Assembly (NCBI GenBank): GCA_030654555.1
Contig: JAURXG010000263.1
Coordinates: 1 to 12,605, forward strand
Direction: 5' to 3'
Length of the DNA stretch: 12,605 nt
Origin: Aquabacterium sp.
Lineage (GTDB): Bacteria; Pseudomonadota; Gammaproteobacteria; Burkholderiales; Burkholderiaceae_C
The notes beneath the pieces are model-generated. The model had not been told where the DNA came from, searched no databases, and was given only the letters and a program-made list of their open reading frames with translations. How positions within the stretch are numbered: the stretch's first letter is position 1; each line of letters starts with the position of its first letter. This document shows positions 1 through 7,055 of this stretch, piece after piece. The translations under genes were made by a program, and so were the position numbers.

Positions 1-72
1 GAGAAACTTCTCGCGCCGTGTGCGCTTCTTCTTCATCGCGTATTCGGCGCTGGCAAAGCTGCGTTGGCTCAT
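1..72 (-). CDS. IS5-family transposase, N-terminal fragment
   Basis: Reading leftward from an ATG at 72, the first 24 residues are MSQRSFASAEYAMKKKRTRR followed by EKFL, after which the window ends. The pattern of a short Ser/Phe/Ala start followed by a Lys/Arg cluster and 'RREKFL' is the characteristic N-terminus of IS5-family DDE transposases. The catalytic residues lie outside the window, so activity cannot be judged. Identification relies on recognising this short N-terminal pattern plus the IS-like end next to it. Confidence 0.7.
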   Translation of the reverse strand, partial: MSQRSFASAEYAMKKKRTRREKFL

Positions 73-137
73 GCCGTGATCTTGACTACCCCGCGCCCAC
101 CGCGCATCGCGGTCAGCCCGGATAAATCAGCGTTTCC
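1..137. mobile_element. End of an IS5-family insertion sequence (partial)
   Basis: This is the transposase-start end of an IS5-like element that continues off the left edge. The minus-strand coding start is at 72, and beyond it about 65 bp of non-coding sequence runs to an end that, read inward from the right, begins GGAAACGCTGATTTATCC (120-137). The next four bases, CTAA (138-141), fit the YTAR target preferred by many IS5-family elements. The element's other end is outside the window, so neither the partner inverted repeat nor the target duplication can be confirmed. The boundary at 137 is therefore inferred. The insertion sits about 14 bp upstream of the yfdX-like start codon. Confidence 0.65.
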
Positions 138-151
138 CTAAGGCGCCCGTC

Positions 152-1117
152 GTGGCTAAGTCGCCCACCGAATGGATCGAGTACGACGACGCCACCTACA
201 CGCCGGTGCTCGACGATGTCAGCCAGGCGCTGGCGAATGCCCGCACCGCACTGGCCAAGAAGGACAATGCCAAGGCGGCCGAAGCCATGACGACCGCGGC
301 GCGTGCGCTGGAGGCCCAGGCCGATCGCGCGGGCCGTGTCGACCGGCAGCGCGCAGCGGCCGACATGAAGCTGGCCCGCGAGACGCACACGCGGATGGTG
401 GCACTGACGAAGAAGCTCGATGCCACGGCCGCGCAGATCAAGGCGGGCAAGGTGGTCAGCACCGGCGCGCTCGACAAGACGCTGGACAAGGCCGCGCGCG
501 CTGACATGGAGCGCCGCTGGCTGGTGACGGACGTGACGGGGTGGTACCCGGTCGCCGATGAGCCCCAGCGGCACTTCGGTGCGGCGGTCGAGGCCTTCGC
601 CAAGAAGGACTACAAAGCCGCGGCCACCGAGGTTCGCAAGGCGGCGGCCTATGTGCGGCTGGAGTCGGCACGGGCCGTGGGCCAAGCCAAGACGGGGCTG
701 GACGCCGCGGGTGCCGAACTGGAGAAGACGGCGAAGGCTCTCGACAAGGGCGCGCTCAAGGCCGAGAAGGACATGGACACGGCCTTCGCCAATGCCAATC
801 ACGCACTGGCGCTGGCGCACCGCGCCAAGGCCGCCGAGTCGTGGGCACACAAGGCCTATGACCAGGCGGGCTACGAGCTCAAGGCGGCCGCCCAGGGGCT
901 TGAAAGCGCGGCCACCTGGACGGGTGCCGAAGCGAAGTCGGCCGCTACCACCGGCGTCACGGAGGCCCGCAGCGTCGGGGACAAGCTCGCCAGCGGCGGC
1001 GTCTGGGCCAAGGACGAGGTCGCCAAGGGATTCGAGTCGCTGGGCGGCGCGCTCAACAAGCTGGGCCAGTCCATCGGTTCGAAGTCCAAGGCTTCGCCGT
1101 TCGACGTCGGCGCCTGA
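152..1117 (+). CDS. YfdX-family protein, probably 5'-truncated by an IS
   Basis: A 321-residue, Ala/Lys-rich, almost wholly helical protein. The core (about residues 8-210) has the YfdX pattern: an early stretch 'YTPVLDDVSQALANART', alternating amphipathic helices, and a central 'WYPVADEPQRHF' segment. YfdX proteins are stress-linked, usually secreted, and occur in transmissible heat/chlorine-resistance loci; their biochemical role is unsettled. The C-terminal ~80 residues are an extra Ala/Gly/Ser-rich helical extension beyond the roughly 210-residue enterobacterial members. The only plausible start is GTG at 152, with a poor ribosome site. The frame is open upstream to base 86, and the codons between the IS end (137) and the GTG read KAPVV, which looks like mature protein. 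No signal peptide is present. I infer that IS5 insertion removed the promoter, start and signal peptide, so the product may be cytoplasmic or not made. Confidence 0.8.
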   Translation: MAKSPTEWIEYDDATYTPVLDDVSQALANARTALAKKDNAKAAEAMTTAARALEAQADRAGRVDRQRAAADMKLARETHTRMVALTKKLDATAAQIKAGKVVSTGALDKTLDKAARADMERRWLVTDVTGWYPVADEPQRHFGAAVEAFAKKDYKAAATEVRKAAAYVRLESARAVGQAKTGLDAAGAELEKTAKALDKGALKAEKDMDTAFANANHALALAHRAKAAESWAHKAYDQAGYELKAAAQGLESAATWTGAEAKSAATTGVTEARSVGDKLASGGVWAKDEVAKGFESLGGALNKLGQSIGSKSKASPFDVGA

Positions 1118-1122
1118 GTGCG

Positions 1123-1155
1123 AGCCCGCTGGGAAACGGCACCCAGCATCGGGCT
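1123..1155 (+). terminator. Possible hairpin after the yfdX-like gene
   Basis: AGCCCGCTGGG (1123-1133) can pair with CCCAG (1142-1146) plus CGGGCT (1150-1155), with an 8-base loop and a 3-base bulge (CAT). It lies 6 bp after the TGA of the yfdX-like gene. There is no run of T after the stem, so a classical intrinsic terminator is not proven. Its 3' arm overlaps the first two bases of the direct-repeat box at 1154-1170. Confidence 0.4.
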
Positions 1156-1170
1156 TAAGGGCCTGATAAG
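1154..1170 (+). promoter_or_regulatory. 11-bp-period direct repeat, putative response-regulator box 1
   Basis: CTTAAG-GGCCT-GATAAG: two six-base half-sites starting 11 bp apart. The second half-site ends 57 bp before the ATG of the COG4705-type gene. It shares layout and distance with boxes at 2148 and 2724. The format fits the PmrA/QseB-type consensus (YTTAAK-N5-YTTAAK) known from OmpR-family regulators. The regulator is not in the window and its identity is inference. Confidence 0.55.
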
Positions 1171-1227
1171 TCACCGCCCGATAGCGTGGGTGCTGTCTCC
1201 TCCACTCTGCGTCCAAGAGGGCATTCA

Positions 1228-2019
1228 ATGAACAAGATCGAACCCGCGTCCCCCGAACGCCTGCTCAACAAGGTGCCGGAGGTCACGCTGTACTTCTGGG
1301 TCATCAAGATCATGGCCACCACCGTCGGCGAGACGGCGGCGGACTTCCTGAACACCAACCTGAATCTCGGCCTGACCAACACCTCGATCCTGATGGCCGC
1401 ACTGCTCGTCGCGGCCCTCGTCGGCCAGTTCCGCAAGGACCGCTACGTGCCATGGATCTATTGGGTCGCGGTGGTCCTGATCAGCGTCGTGGGGACCTTG
1501 ATCACCGACAACATCACCGACCACTTCGGTGTGCCGCTGCAGGTGACGACGACGATATTCGCGATTGCATTGGCGGCCACTTTCGCCGCCTGGTTTGCCG
1601 TCGAGAAGACCTTGTCGATCCACTCGATCTTCACCACGCGCCGTGAATCTTTCTACTGGGCCGCCATCCTGTTCACGTTCGCATTGGGCACGGCGGCAGG
1701 TGATCTGGTGGCAGAGACGTTGAAGCTCGGCTACCTGTACTCGGCCATTGCATTCGGCGCCGGCATCGCGCTCGTGACCCTGGCGCACCTCGTGTTCAAG
1801 CTGAACGCCGTGCTCGCATTCTGGCTCGCCTACATCTTGACGCGTCCGTTCGGTGCGTCTTTCGGCGACCTGCTGTCGCAGCCGGCGAGCAACGGGGGCC
1901 TGGGCCTGGGGACGGTCGGCACCAGCGCGCTGTTCCTGACGGTGATCCTCGGCCTGGTCGTCTACATGACCGGGGCCGAAAGGCGCAGGTCCGCACTGGA
2001 TGCGGCGCGGCTGGTGTGA
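1228..2019 (+). CDS. COG4705-like polytopic inner-membrane protein
   Basis: A 263-residue hydrophobic protein with about eight predicted membrane segments, recognised as the uncharacterised 'membrane-anchored protein' type grouped under COG4705. No transport substrate or activity is known to me. It shows a fourfold internal repeat: ATTVGE at 30-35, GTLITD at 89-94, GTAAGD at 154-159 and GASFGD at 209-214. Each acidic residue sits at the head of a membrane segment and is followed by a Leu/Gly-rich turn and another hydrophobic helix. Such repeated acidic positions within membrane helices suggest an ion- or solute-handling pore, but that is inference. The ATG at 1228 is chosen over in-frame upstream codons because CCAAGAGGG lies just upstream and the protein then starts directly before the first conserved segment (KVPEVTLYFW). 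A direct-repeat box lies 57 bp upstream of the start. Confidence 0.85.
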   Translation: MNKIEPASPERLLNKVPEVTLYFWVIKIMATTVGETAADFLNTNLNLGLTNTSILMAALLVAALVGQFRKDRYVPWIYWVAVVLISVVGTLITDNITDHFGVPLQVTTTIFAIALAATFAAWFAVEKTLSIHSIFTTRRESFYWAAILFTFALGTAAGDLVAETLKLGYLYSAIAFGAGIALVTLAHLVFKLNAVLAFWLAYILTRPFGASFGDLLSQPASNGGLGLGTVGTSALFLTVILGLVVYMTGAERRRSALDAARLV

Positions 2020-2147
2020 GGTTGCAACGTCTTCGAACAGGGAAGCTGATCGCCCTCGCCATGCAAGGACCGATCAACTTCCGCCGGATCTCTTCGCTGC
2101 CAGACTGTTTGGCCGACCCATCGGTCCCAGCACAGACCGAGCTTGGC

Positions 2148-2164
2148 TTTAAGTCCTGTCTAAC
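2148..2164 (+). promoter_or_regulatory. 11-bp-period direct repeat, putative response-regulator box 2
   Basis: TTTAAG-TCCTG-TCTAAC, half-sites 11 bp apart, ending 57 bp before the ATG of the first DUF302 gene. That distance is identical to box 1. Bases following the box (TGTTGGCGCCCACCAT) share a GCCC and CAT-like stretch with box 3 downstream sequence (TGTCCGGCCCGACAT), so part of a promoter may also be conserved. The rest of the 2020-2221 gap shows nothing else I can name. Confidence 0.55.
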
Positions 2165-2221
2165 TGTTGGCGCCCACCATCTTGGCACCAAGAGCGACAC
2201 CCTCGCTCAGAGGAGCAAACC

Positions 2222-2671
2222 ATGCGTCAACGCAGAGAGCCCGCCTCCTTCGAGGCGCTGAAGGCCGAGGCCTTCATTCGCGGCGAGTCGACCCTTTCCG
2301 TGGTGTGCGACCGTCCCTTCGACGAGGTAGCCCTGCAACTCGAAGGCAGCATCGCCGCCAATGATCTCGCGATCCTGCAGGTGCACGATTTCGGGCGCTT
2401 GTTGCAGGCCAAGGGCATGGCGCCCGAGCAGAACTGCCGCGTCTACGAGGTCTGCAATCCGCGCCTGGCCGCACAACTCATCGACATCGATCCCGGACTG
2501 GCCCACGTGCTGCCGTGCCGGATCTCGATGCACGACCGGGGTGGCGTGACCACCGTCACGACGCCGATGCCGTCCGCACTGATGACGGAGTTCTCGCACG
2601 CGGCCAACGTGGCCCGGCTCGCCCGCACGTTCGAAGCGGGGCTGCAGCGGGTGCTCCGGGGCTTGCGCTGA
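2222..2671 (+). CDS. DUF302-domain protein (first copy)
   Basis: A 149-residue soluble protein with no signal peptide. The DUF302 fold spans about residues 24-120: an N-terminal strand/helix 'STLSVVCDRPFDEVALQLEGSI', the family's 'YEVCNPRLAAQLIDIDPGLA' segment, then 'HVLPCRISMHDRGG' and a short C-terminal helix. The Cys-Asn-Pro and Leu-Pro-Cys positions are typical of the family. DUF302 proteins are small, widespread, and without a settled function. They often sit beside metal- or sulfur-related and stress genes. The start is firm: AGAGGAG at 2210-2216 lies about 5 bp before the ATG. A second, clearly related DUF302 gene lies at 11586. The direct-repeat box 57 bp upstream suggests shared control with the genes on both sides. 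Confidence 0.85.
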   Translation: MRQRREPASFEALKAEAFIRGESTLSVVCDRPFDEVALQLEGSIAANDLAILQVHDFGRLLQAKGMAPEQNCRVYEVCNPRLAAQLIDIDPGLAHVLPCRISMHDRGGVTTVTTPMPSALMTEFSHAANVARLARTFEAGLQRVLRGLR

Positions 2672-2723
2672 AGCGGGAATGGTCGCGCATCGGCAGCGGC
2701 GCTGACGTCACGAGAGCCAGCCG

Positions 2724-2740
2724 ATTAAGAACTGTCTAAG
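2724..2740 (+). promoter_or_regulatory. 11-bp-period direct repeat, putative response-regulator box 3
   Basis: ATTAAG-AACTG-TCTAAG, half-sites 11 bp apart, ending 55 bp before the ATG of the degP-like gene. Its centre ACTGTCTAA is nearly the same as CCTGTCTAA in box 2. Together with boxes 1 and 2 it accounts for every TTAAG that I find in the window. This argues for a common activator or repressor of the OmpR type. Confidence 0.55.
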
Positions 2741-2795
2741 TGTCCGGCCCGACATTGAGTCTGTGTTCAACCACTGTTCCCTTCCAGGAGTTTTC

Positions 2796-4313
2796 ATGAC
2801 AACACATTCGATGACCCCGACCCGCCTTGTTCTCGCACTGGTCGCCGCCGGCGTATTGGGCGGTGCGGGCGCGACCTTCGTGTCCACCACGCATGCCCGC
2901 GCGGCCACTTCCACCGCCACCGCGTTGGCCGGCCCGTCCATGAATGCGCCGGTGGGCGCAGGCACGACCGCTGTCGGCGCGCCCGACTTCTCCCAGATCA
3001 CCGCGCGCAACGGCGCGGCGGTGGTCAACATCAGCGTCAGCGGCATGAAGCAGGCGGCCAGCGATGCCGACGAGGCGCCGGCGGCGCAGCGCCGCGGCCC
3101 GCAGGGCCTGGACCCGAACGACCCGTTCTTCGAGTTCTTCAGGCGCTTCCAGGGTCCCAACGGCGGCCAGCCGGGCCAGCGCGAAATGCCGGTGCGGGGC
3201 CAGGGCTCGGGCTTCATCGTCAGCGCCGATGGCCTGATCCTGACCAACGCCCACGTCGTGCGCGATGCCAAGGATGTGATGGTCAAGCTCACCGACCGGC
3301 GCGAGTTCCAGGCCAAGGTGCTGGGCTCGGACCCGAAGACGGACGTGGCCGTGCTCAAGATCGACGCCAAGAACCTGCCCGTGGTGCCGATGGGCAGTTC
3401 GCGTGACCTGAAGGTCGGGGAATGGGTGCTGGCCATCGGTTCGCCCTTCGGCTTCGAGAACAGTGTCAGCGCCGGCGTCGTCAGTGCGAAGGGCCGTTCG
3501 CTGCCCGACGACAGTTTCGTTCCGTTCATCCAGACCGACGTGGCCGTCAACCCGGGCAACTCGGGCGGGCCGCTGTTCAACACGCGTGGCGAGGTGATCG
3601 GCATCAACTCGCAGATCTACAGCCGCACCGGTGGCTACCAGGGCCTATCCTTTGCCATCCCGATCGACCTGGCGACCAAGATCAAGGACCAGATCGTGGC
3701 AACCGGCAAGGCCAGTCACGCGCGCCTGGGCGTTGCGATCCAGGAGGTTAACCAGACGCTGGCTGATTCCTTCAAGCTCGACAAGCCCGAAGGCGCGCTG
3801 GTGTCCAACGTCGATACGGGCGGGCCCGCCGACCAGGCGGGGCTGAAGACAGGCGACGTGATTCGCAAGGTCAATGGCCAAGCCATCATCGCCTCAGGTG
3901 ACCTGCCGGCCCTGATCGGGCAGTCCGCGCCCGGCGAGAAGGTGACGCTGGAGGTGTGGCGACAGGGCAAGCGCGAGGAGCTGACGGCCCGGCTGGGTGA
4001 CGCCAGCGACAAGAAGGCCCAGCTTGCGAAGGCCGACGACGCCGTTGGCAAGGGCAAGCTCGGGCTGGCACTGCGCCCGCTGCAGCCACAGGAGCAGCGT
4101 GAGGCCGGCGTGGACGGCCTGCTCATCGAGGATGCAGGCGGCCCGGCTGCATTGGCCGGCGTGCAGGCGGGCGACGTGCTGATGGCGGTGAACGGCACGC
4201 CGGTCAAGAGCATTGACCAGGTGCGCCAGGCCGTGGCCAAGTCCGACAAGTCGGTGGCGCTGCTGGTCCAGCGCGACGGCAACAAGATCTTCGTGCCCGT
4301 GCGCATCGGCTGA
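2796..4313 (+). CDS. degP: Do-family periplasmic serine protease/chaperone (DegP/DegQ/MucD type)
   Basis: A 505-residue HtrA protease that degrades or holds misfolded envelope proteins. Residues 10-27 form a hydrophobic signal or anchor segment, followed by an Ala/Thr-rich stretch. The protease domain (about 65-300) carries the full catalytic triad: His153 in LTNAHVV, Asp183 in KTDVAVLKID, Ser256 in NPGNSGGPLF. Two PDZ domains follow (about 308-400 and 420-502), each with a Gly-Asp-Val motif (GDVIRKVNG, GDVLMAVNG). Length and order match the Do family. DegP, DegQ and MucD cannot be separated without alignment. The ATG at 2796 has CCAGGAG 5 bp upstream; an in-frame alternative 33 bp further up lacks one. 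A direct-repeat box lies 55 bp upstream. In transmissible stress-tolerance loci a degP-like gene is found with yfdX genes, as here. Confidence 0.95.
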   Translation: MTTHSMTPTRLVLALVAAGVLGGAGATFVSTTHARAATSTATALAGPSMNAPVGAGTTAVGAPDFSQITARNGAAVVNISVSGMKQAASDADEAPAAQRRGPQGLDPNDPFFEFFRRFQGPNGGQPGQREMPVRGQGSGFIVSADGLILTNAHVVRDAKDVMVKLTDRREFQAKVLGSDPKTDVAVLKIDAKNLPVVPMGSSRDLKVGEWVLAIGSPFGFENSVSAGVVSAKGRSLPDDSFVPFIQTDVAVNPGNSGGPLFNTRGEVIGINSQIYSRTGGYQGLSFAIPIDLATKIKDQIVATGKASHARLGVAIQEVNQTLADSFKLDKPEGALVSNVDTGGPADQAGLKTGDVIRKVNGQAIIASGDLPALIGQSAPGEKVTLEVWRQGKREELTARLGDASDKKAQLAKADDAVGKGKLGLALRPLQPQEQREAGVDGLLIEDAGGPAALAGVQAGDVLMAVNGTPVKSIDQVRQAVAKSDKSVALLVQRDGNKIFVPVRIG

Positions 4314-4340
4314 TGGGTGCATGGCGCGAAGGCAGTGCCC

Positions 4341-4371
4341 GGAGCGGCGCACTGAGATTCCTCGCCGCTCC
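4341..4371 (+). terminator. Perfect 9-bp hairpin between degP and the next gene
   Basis: GGAGCGGCG (4341-4349) pairs perfectly with CGCCGCTCC (4363-4371) around a 13-base loop. It lies 28 bp after the degP stop and 25 bp before the next ATG. No T-run follows, so it may be a partial terminator, an mRNA-processing or stabilising stem, or a protein site. It could lower expression of the downstream genes relative to degP. Confidence 0.45.
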
Positions 4372-4395
4372 TCCACTTCAACCAGGAGATGTCTC

Positions 4396-4848
4396 ATGAG
4401 ATCCATCCATTCCAGAACCTTGCTCGCGGGCGCGCTCGTGGCCATTGCCATGGGCGCGACCGCAGCGCAGGCTGCGTCCATCCAGCCGCCGGTCCAGAAG
4501 AGCGGCACGGTCGAGTACCTGAGCGGCGGCATCGGTCAGGACGAGGCCCGGGCCATCGAAGGCGAGGCCAGACACTGGCCGCTGACGCTGGAGTTCGCCG
4601 TGAAGGACAAGAAGCGCGTCGACTTCGCGGCGAACGTCAAGGTGCTCGTGCGCGATGCCAAGGGTCACACGGCGCTGGACCTGACCGCTGCTGCGCCGTT
4701 CCTGCTCGCGAAGCTGGCCCCCGGCCACTACAGCATCGATGCGACCTTCGCTGGCAAGACGCTGCACGAGAAGGCGATCGTGAAACCGGGGCACCCGGCA
4801 AAGGCGGTGTTCCTCTGGCCGGCGGGTACTGGTGAGTCGAAGTCTTGA
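4396..4848 (+). CDS. Small secreted protein with Ig-like/carboxypeptidase-regulatory-type fold
   Basis: A 150-residue protein with a clear Sec signal peptide: positively charged start, hydrophobic 'LLAGALVAIAMGATAA', and a likely cleavage at AQA-AS near residues 26-27. The mature part (about 124 residues) reads as beta-strand-rich. It includes a YLSGGIGQDEARAIE segment, 'HWPLTLEFAV', and a closing 'LAPGHYSIDATFAGKTL' that resembles the last strands of carboxypeptidase-regulatory-like domains. No catalytic motif or cysteine is visible. I expect a periplasmic protein of unknown role, perhaps a small-ligand or envelope-binding protein. The ATG at 4396 is supported by CCAGGAG at 4382-4388, 7 bp upstream. 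It overlaps the following gene by 4 bp, implying translational coupling. Confidence 0.8.
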   Translation: MRSIHSRTLLAGALVAIAMGATAAQAASIQPPVQKSGTVEYLSGGIGQDEARAIEGEARHWPLTLEFAVKDKKRVDFAANVKVLVRDAKGHTALDLTAAAPFLLAKLAPGHYSIDATFAGKTLHEKAIVKPGHPAKAVFLWPAGTGESKS

Positions 4849-5195
4849 GCGAGCCTGCCGAGCAGGCGCCCAGCGCGCCGGCCGCTCGTTCAGTTCGAAC
4901 GGCCGGCAACGGTTTGTCCGCGCACATCCTGCCGACATCGGCGACGATGATCGGCGTGTGCCTGACCACGCTGTACATCAGCCTGCTCGGGCCAGTGGGC
5001 ACGCGGCGCGTGGTGGTCGACAAGCTGATGGCGGTGGACGCGCTGGTGTCCCTGGCCAGTGCCGTGCTCTCGTTCATGTCGATGCGGTCGCGCCGCCATG
5101 GAACTTGCTTCGAGGGTTACGCCGAAACGGTGTTCATCGCCGGGCTCGGACTGCTCGCGCTCGGGGCGGTGGTGCTTGCGTTCGCGATCACTTGA
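4845..5195 (+). CDS. Small three-helix membrane protein of unknown function
   Basis: A 116-residue protein with a polar N-terminus (1-25) and three likely membrane segments (about 32-49, 62-80, 94-115). 'HILPTSATMIGVCLT' begins the first helix, a segment I associate with small uncharacterised bacterial membrane proteins, but I cannot name the family. Two cysteines (39 and 88) flank the middle helix. The start is a TTG at 4845 that overlaps the TGA of the upstream secreted-protein gene (TTGA), a typical coupling arrangement. No better ATG or GTG lies upstream in frame. The coupling suggests that the secreted protein and this membrane protein work together, but no function can be read from sequence. 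Confidence 0.75.
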   Translation: MSEPAEQAPSAPAARSVRTAGNGLSAHILPTSATMIGVCLTTLYISLLGPVGTRRVVVDKLMAVDALVSLASAVLSFMSMRSRRHGTCFEGYAETVFIAGLGLLALGAVVLAFAIT

Positions 5196-5231
5196 AGCCT
5201 GGCCGCGGTTCGACCGTCACGGAGCTTGAGC

Positions 5232-7055
5232 ATGCTGGCCCTCCCTGAACCGGTGAGAGAAATTCCCGGCAACCGGGTCTCGGGGGGTGTCGGCAAGATC
5301 CTCGGCGAAGCCTGGGCCCTGTCGCGCCCCTTCTGGGCCGACAAGCAGGAACGCCGGGCCTGGCTGCTGCTTGCGTCGGTGATCGCGCTGACCTTGGGGA
5401 GCGTGTGGCTCAACGTCCAGTTCAGCAACTGGAACAACAGCTTCTACAACACCCTGCAGAACCACGACCTGCCGGGTTTCTGGCGCCAGTTGGGCATGTT
5501 CGGCTTGCTGGCCATCGTATTCATCGCCGTGGCGGTCTACCGGCAGTACCTGCAGCAACTGTTGTTCATGCGCTGGCGCACCTGGTTCACCCGTGACCTG
5601 CAAGGTCGCTGGTTGCAGCCCGGTGTAGCGTACCGGCTGGGCGGCAGGGCAGTTGATCGGATCGACAACCCGGATCAGCGCATCGCCGAGGATGCGCGTG
5701 GCTTCGTGTCGTCAACACTGGATATCGGTCTGGGGCTGCTCAACGCTTCGGTGACGCTGCTGTCCTTCGTGGGCATCCTGTGGGGCCTGTCGGGGACGCT
5801 GACCGTGCCCATCGGCCAGGGCGTCGACGTGCCGGGCTACATGGTGTGGGTGGCATTGGCCTATTCCTTGATCGGCACCTGGGTCGTGCAGCGGCTCGGT
5901 CGGCCGCTGGTGGGACTGAACGGGCAGCAGCAGCAAGTCGAGGCCGATTTCCGGTATGCGCTGGTGCAACTGCGCGACCATGCCGAAGCCGTCGCGTTGT
6001 CCCGGGGCGAGCCGCGTGAGCGTGCCCGCCTGAGCGCTGCTTTCGATGCGGTCCGCGCCAACTGGACCGGACTGATCCGCACCACCAAGCGGCTCACCTG
6101 GTTTTCGGCGGGTTACGGGCAGGTCGCCAATGTCTTTCCGATACTGGCGGCCGCCCCGCGCTACTTCGCAGGCGGGATTCAACTCGGTGGCCTGATGCAG
6201 ACCGCCCAGGCCTTTGGTCAGGTCCAGGGTGCATTGAGCTGGTTCATCGATGCCTACCCCCGCTTGGCGGATTGGCGCGCGACGGTCAATCGGCTGACTG
6301 CTTTCCGCGCAGCCACCGATGCCGAAGCCAGCCAGGCGGAGGCCTCGGGCATCGAGCACTTGACACATGCCAAGGACATCATTGATATCGCCGGGGTGAG
6401 CGTGTTGGCACCCGACGGGCAGGTACTTGTTCAAGGGGTGGATCAACGCATGGATGCCGGTGCCAGCCTGTTGATCGCAGGGCCCTCGGGAAGCGGCAAG
6501 AGCACGCTCATGCGCGCGCTGGCAGGCTTGTCTCGCGAAGGCGAGGGCATCATCCACCTGCCCGAGCGCGCACGATTGATGTTCGTGCCGCAGCGCCCCT
6601 ATTTGCCAGCCGGCTCGCTGCGCGAGGTGCTGGCCTATCCAGGCGAGGCCGCAGATTTCAGCGTCCGCGACATGGTCTATGCCATGCGCTGGGCGGGCCT
6701 CGGTGGCCATGTCGGTGAGCTCGATGCACACAAGCGGTGGGCCTCGATCCTCTCGCCGGGTGAGCAGCAGCGTATCCACTTTGCGCGGGTGTTCCTGCAT
6801 TGCCCGGACTGGGTCTTCCTCGACGAGTCAACTTCTGCACTCGACGAAGCTGCCGAGCAAGCCCTCTATCGGGGATTGAAGCAGTGCTGCCCTGCAACCA
6901 CCGTCGTCAGCGTCGGTCATCGATCAACGTTGCGATCACTGCACGACAGGGTCTGGTCGATCGGTGCGCACGGCGATACCGAGGCCATTCGGAAAATGGT
7001 GGGTCTCGGCACTGCCCAAGCGGACGAGGTGCCTGAGGCCCACCATGCGGCATGA
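5232..7055 (+). CDS. Fused ABC transporter, permease plus ATPase (SbmA/BacA/YddA-like)
   Basis: A 607-residue half-transporter expected to dimerise in the inner membrane. The N-terminal half has about six membrane helices of the ABC_membrane_2/SbmA-BacA type, including 'WNNSFYNTLQNHD', 'WRTWFTRDLQGRWL' and the cytoplasmic coupling motif NPDQRIAEDAR (about 146-156). The C-terminal ATPase is complete: Walker A GPSGSGKST with Lys423, signature LSPGEQQR (Ser508), Walker B WVFLDE with Asp531 and catalytic Glu532, and a switch His in 'VGHRSTL'. Relatives move peptides, vitamin B12-like molecules or fatty acyl compounds; the substrate here is not determinable. The ATG at 5232 has GGAG at 5221-5224. 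A TTG two codons earlier is a weaker option. It follows the small membrane gene by 36 bp and may share its transcript. Confidence 0.92.
   Translation: MLALPEPVREIPGNRVSGGVGKILGEAWALSRPFWADKQERRAWLLLASVIALTLGSVWLNVQFSNWNNSFYNTLQNHDLPGFWRQLGMFGLLAIVFIAVAVYRQYLQQLLFMRWRTWFTRDLQGRWLQPGVAYRLGGRAVDRIDNPDQRIAEDARGFVSSTLDIGLGLLNASVTLLSFVGILWGLSGTLTVPIGQGVDVPGYMVWVALAYSLIGTWVVQRLGRPLVGLNGQQQQVEADFRYALVQLRDHAEAVALSRGEPRERARLSAAFDAVRANWTGLIRTTKRLTWFSAGYGQVANVFPILAAAPRYFAGGIQLGGLMQTAQAFGQVQGALSWFIDAYPRLADWRATVNRLTAFRAATDAEASQAEASGIEHLTHAKDIIDIAGVSVLAPDGQVLVQGVDQRMDAGASLLIAGPSGSGKSTLMRALAGLSREGEGIIHLPERARLMFVPQRPYLPAGSLREVLAYPGEAADFSVRDMVYAMRWAGLGGHVGELDAHKRWASILSPGEQQRIHFARVFLHCPDWVFLDESTSALDEAAEQALYRGLKQCCPATTVVSVGHRSTLRSLHDRVWSIGAHGDTEAIRKMVGLGTAQADEVPEAHHAA

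Noticed and set aside
113..1228. 371-residue open frame on the minus strand opposite the yfdX-like gene
   Set aside because: Arg/Gly/Leu-rich translation with no recognisable domain. It is the usual shadow frame opposite a high-GC gene whose plus-strand product has family features.
2735..2760. Sigma-32 type heat-shock promoter (CCCGACAT-like -10) behind the direct repeats
   Set aside because: The CCC-containing stretch is only 7-10 bp from the repeat and no CTTGAA-like -35 at proper distance is seen. Left as a possibility, not called.
4845..5195. PsiE (phosphate-starvation) assignment for the small membrane protein
   Set aside because: PsiE has a different four-helix pattern and length; only general small membrane protein features match.
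5712..6800. 362-residue minus-strand frame inside the ABC transporter
   Set aside because: The plus strand has complete Walker A, signature and Walker B motifs; the antisense translation has no motif and no ribosome site.
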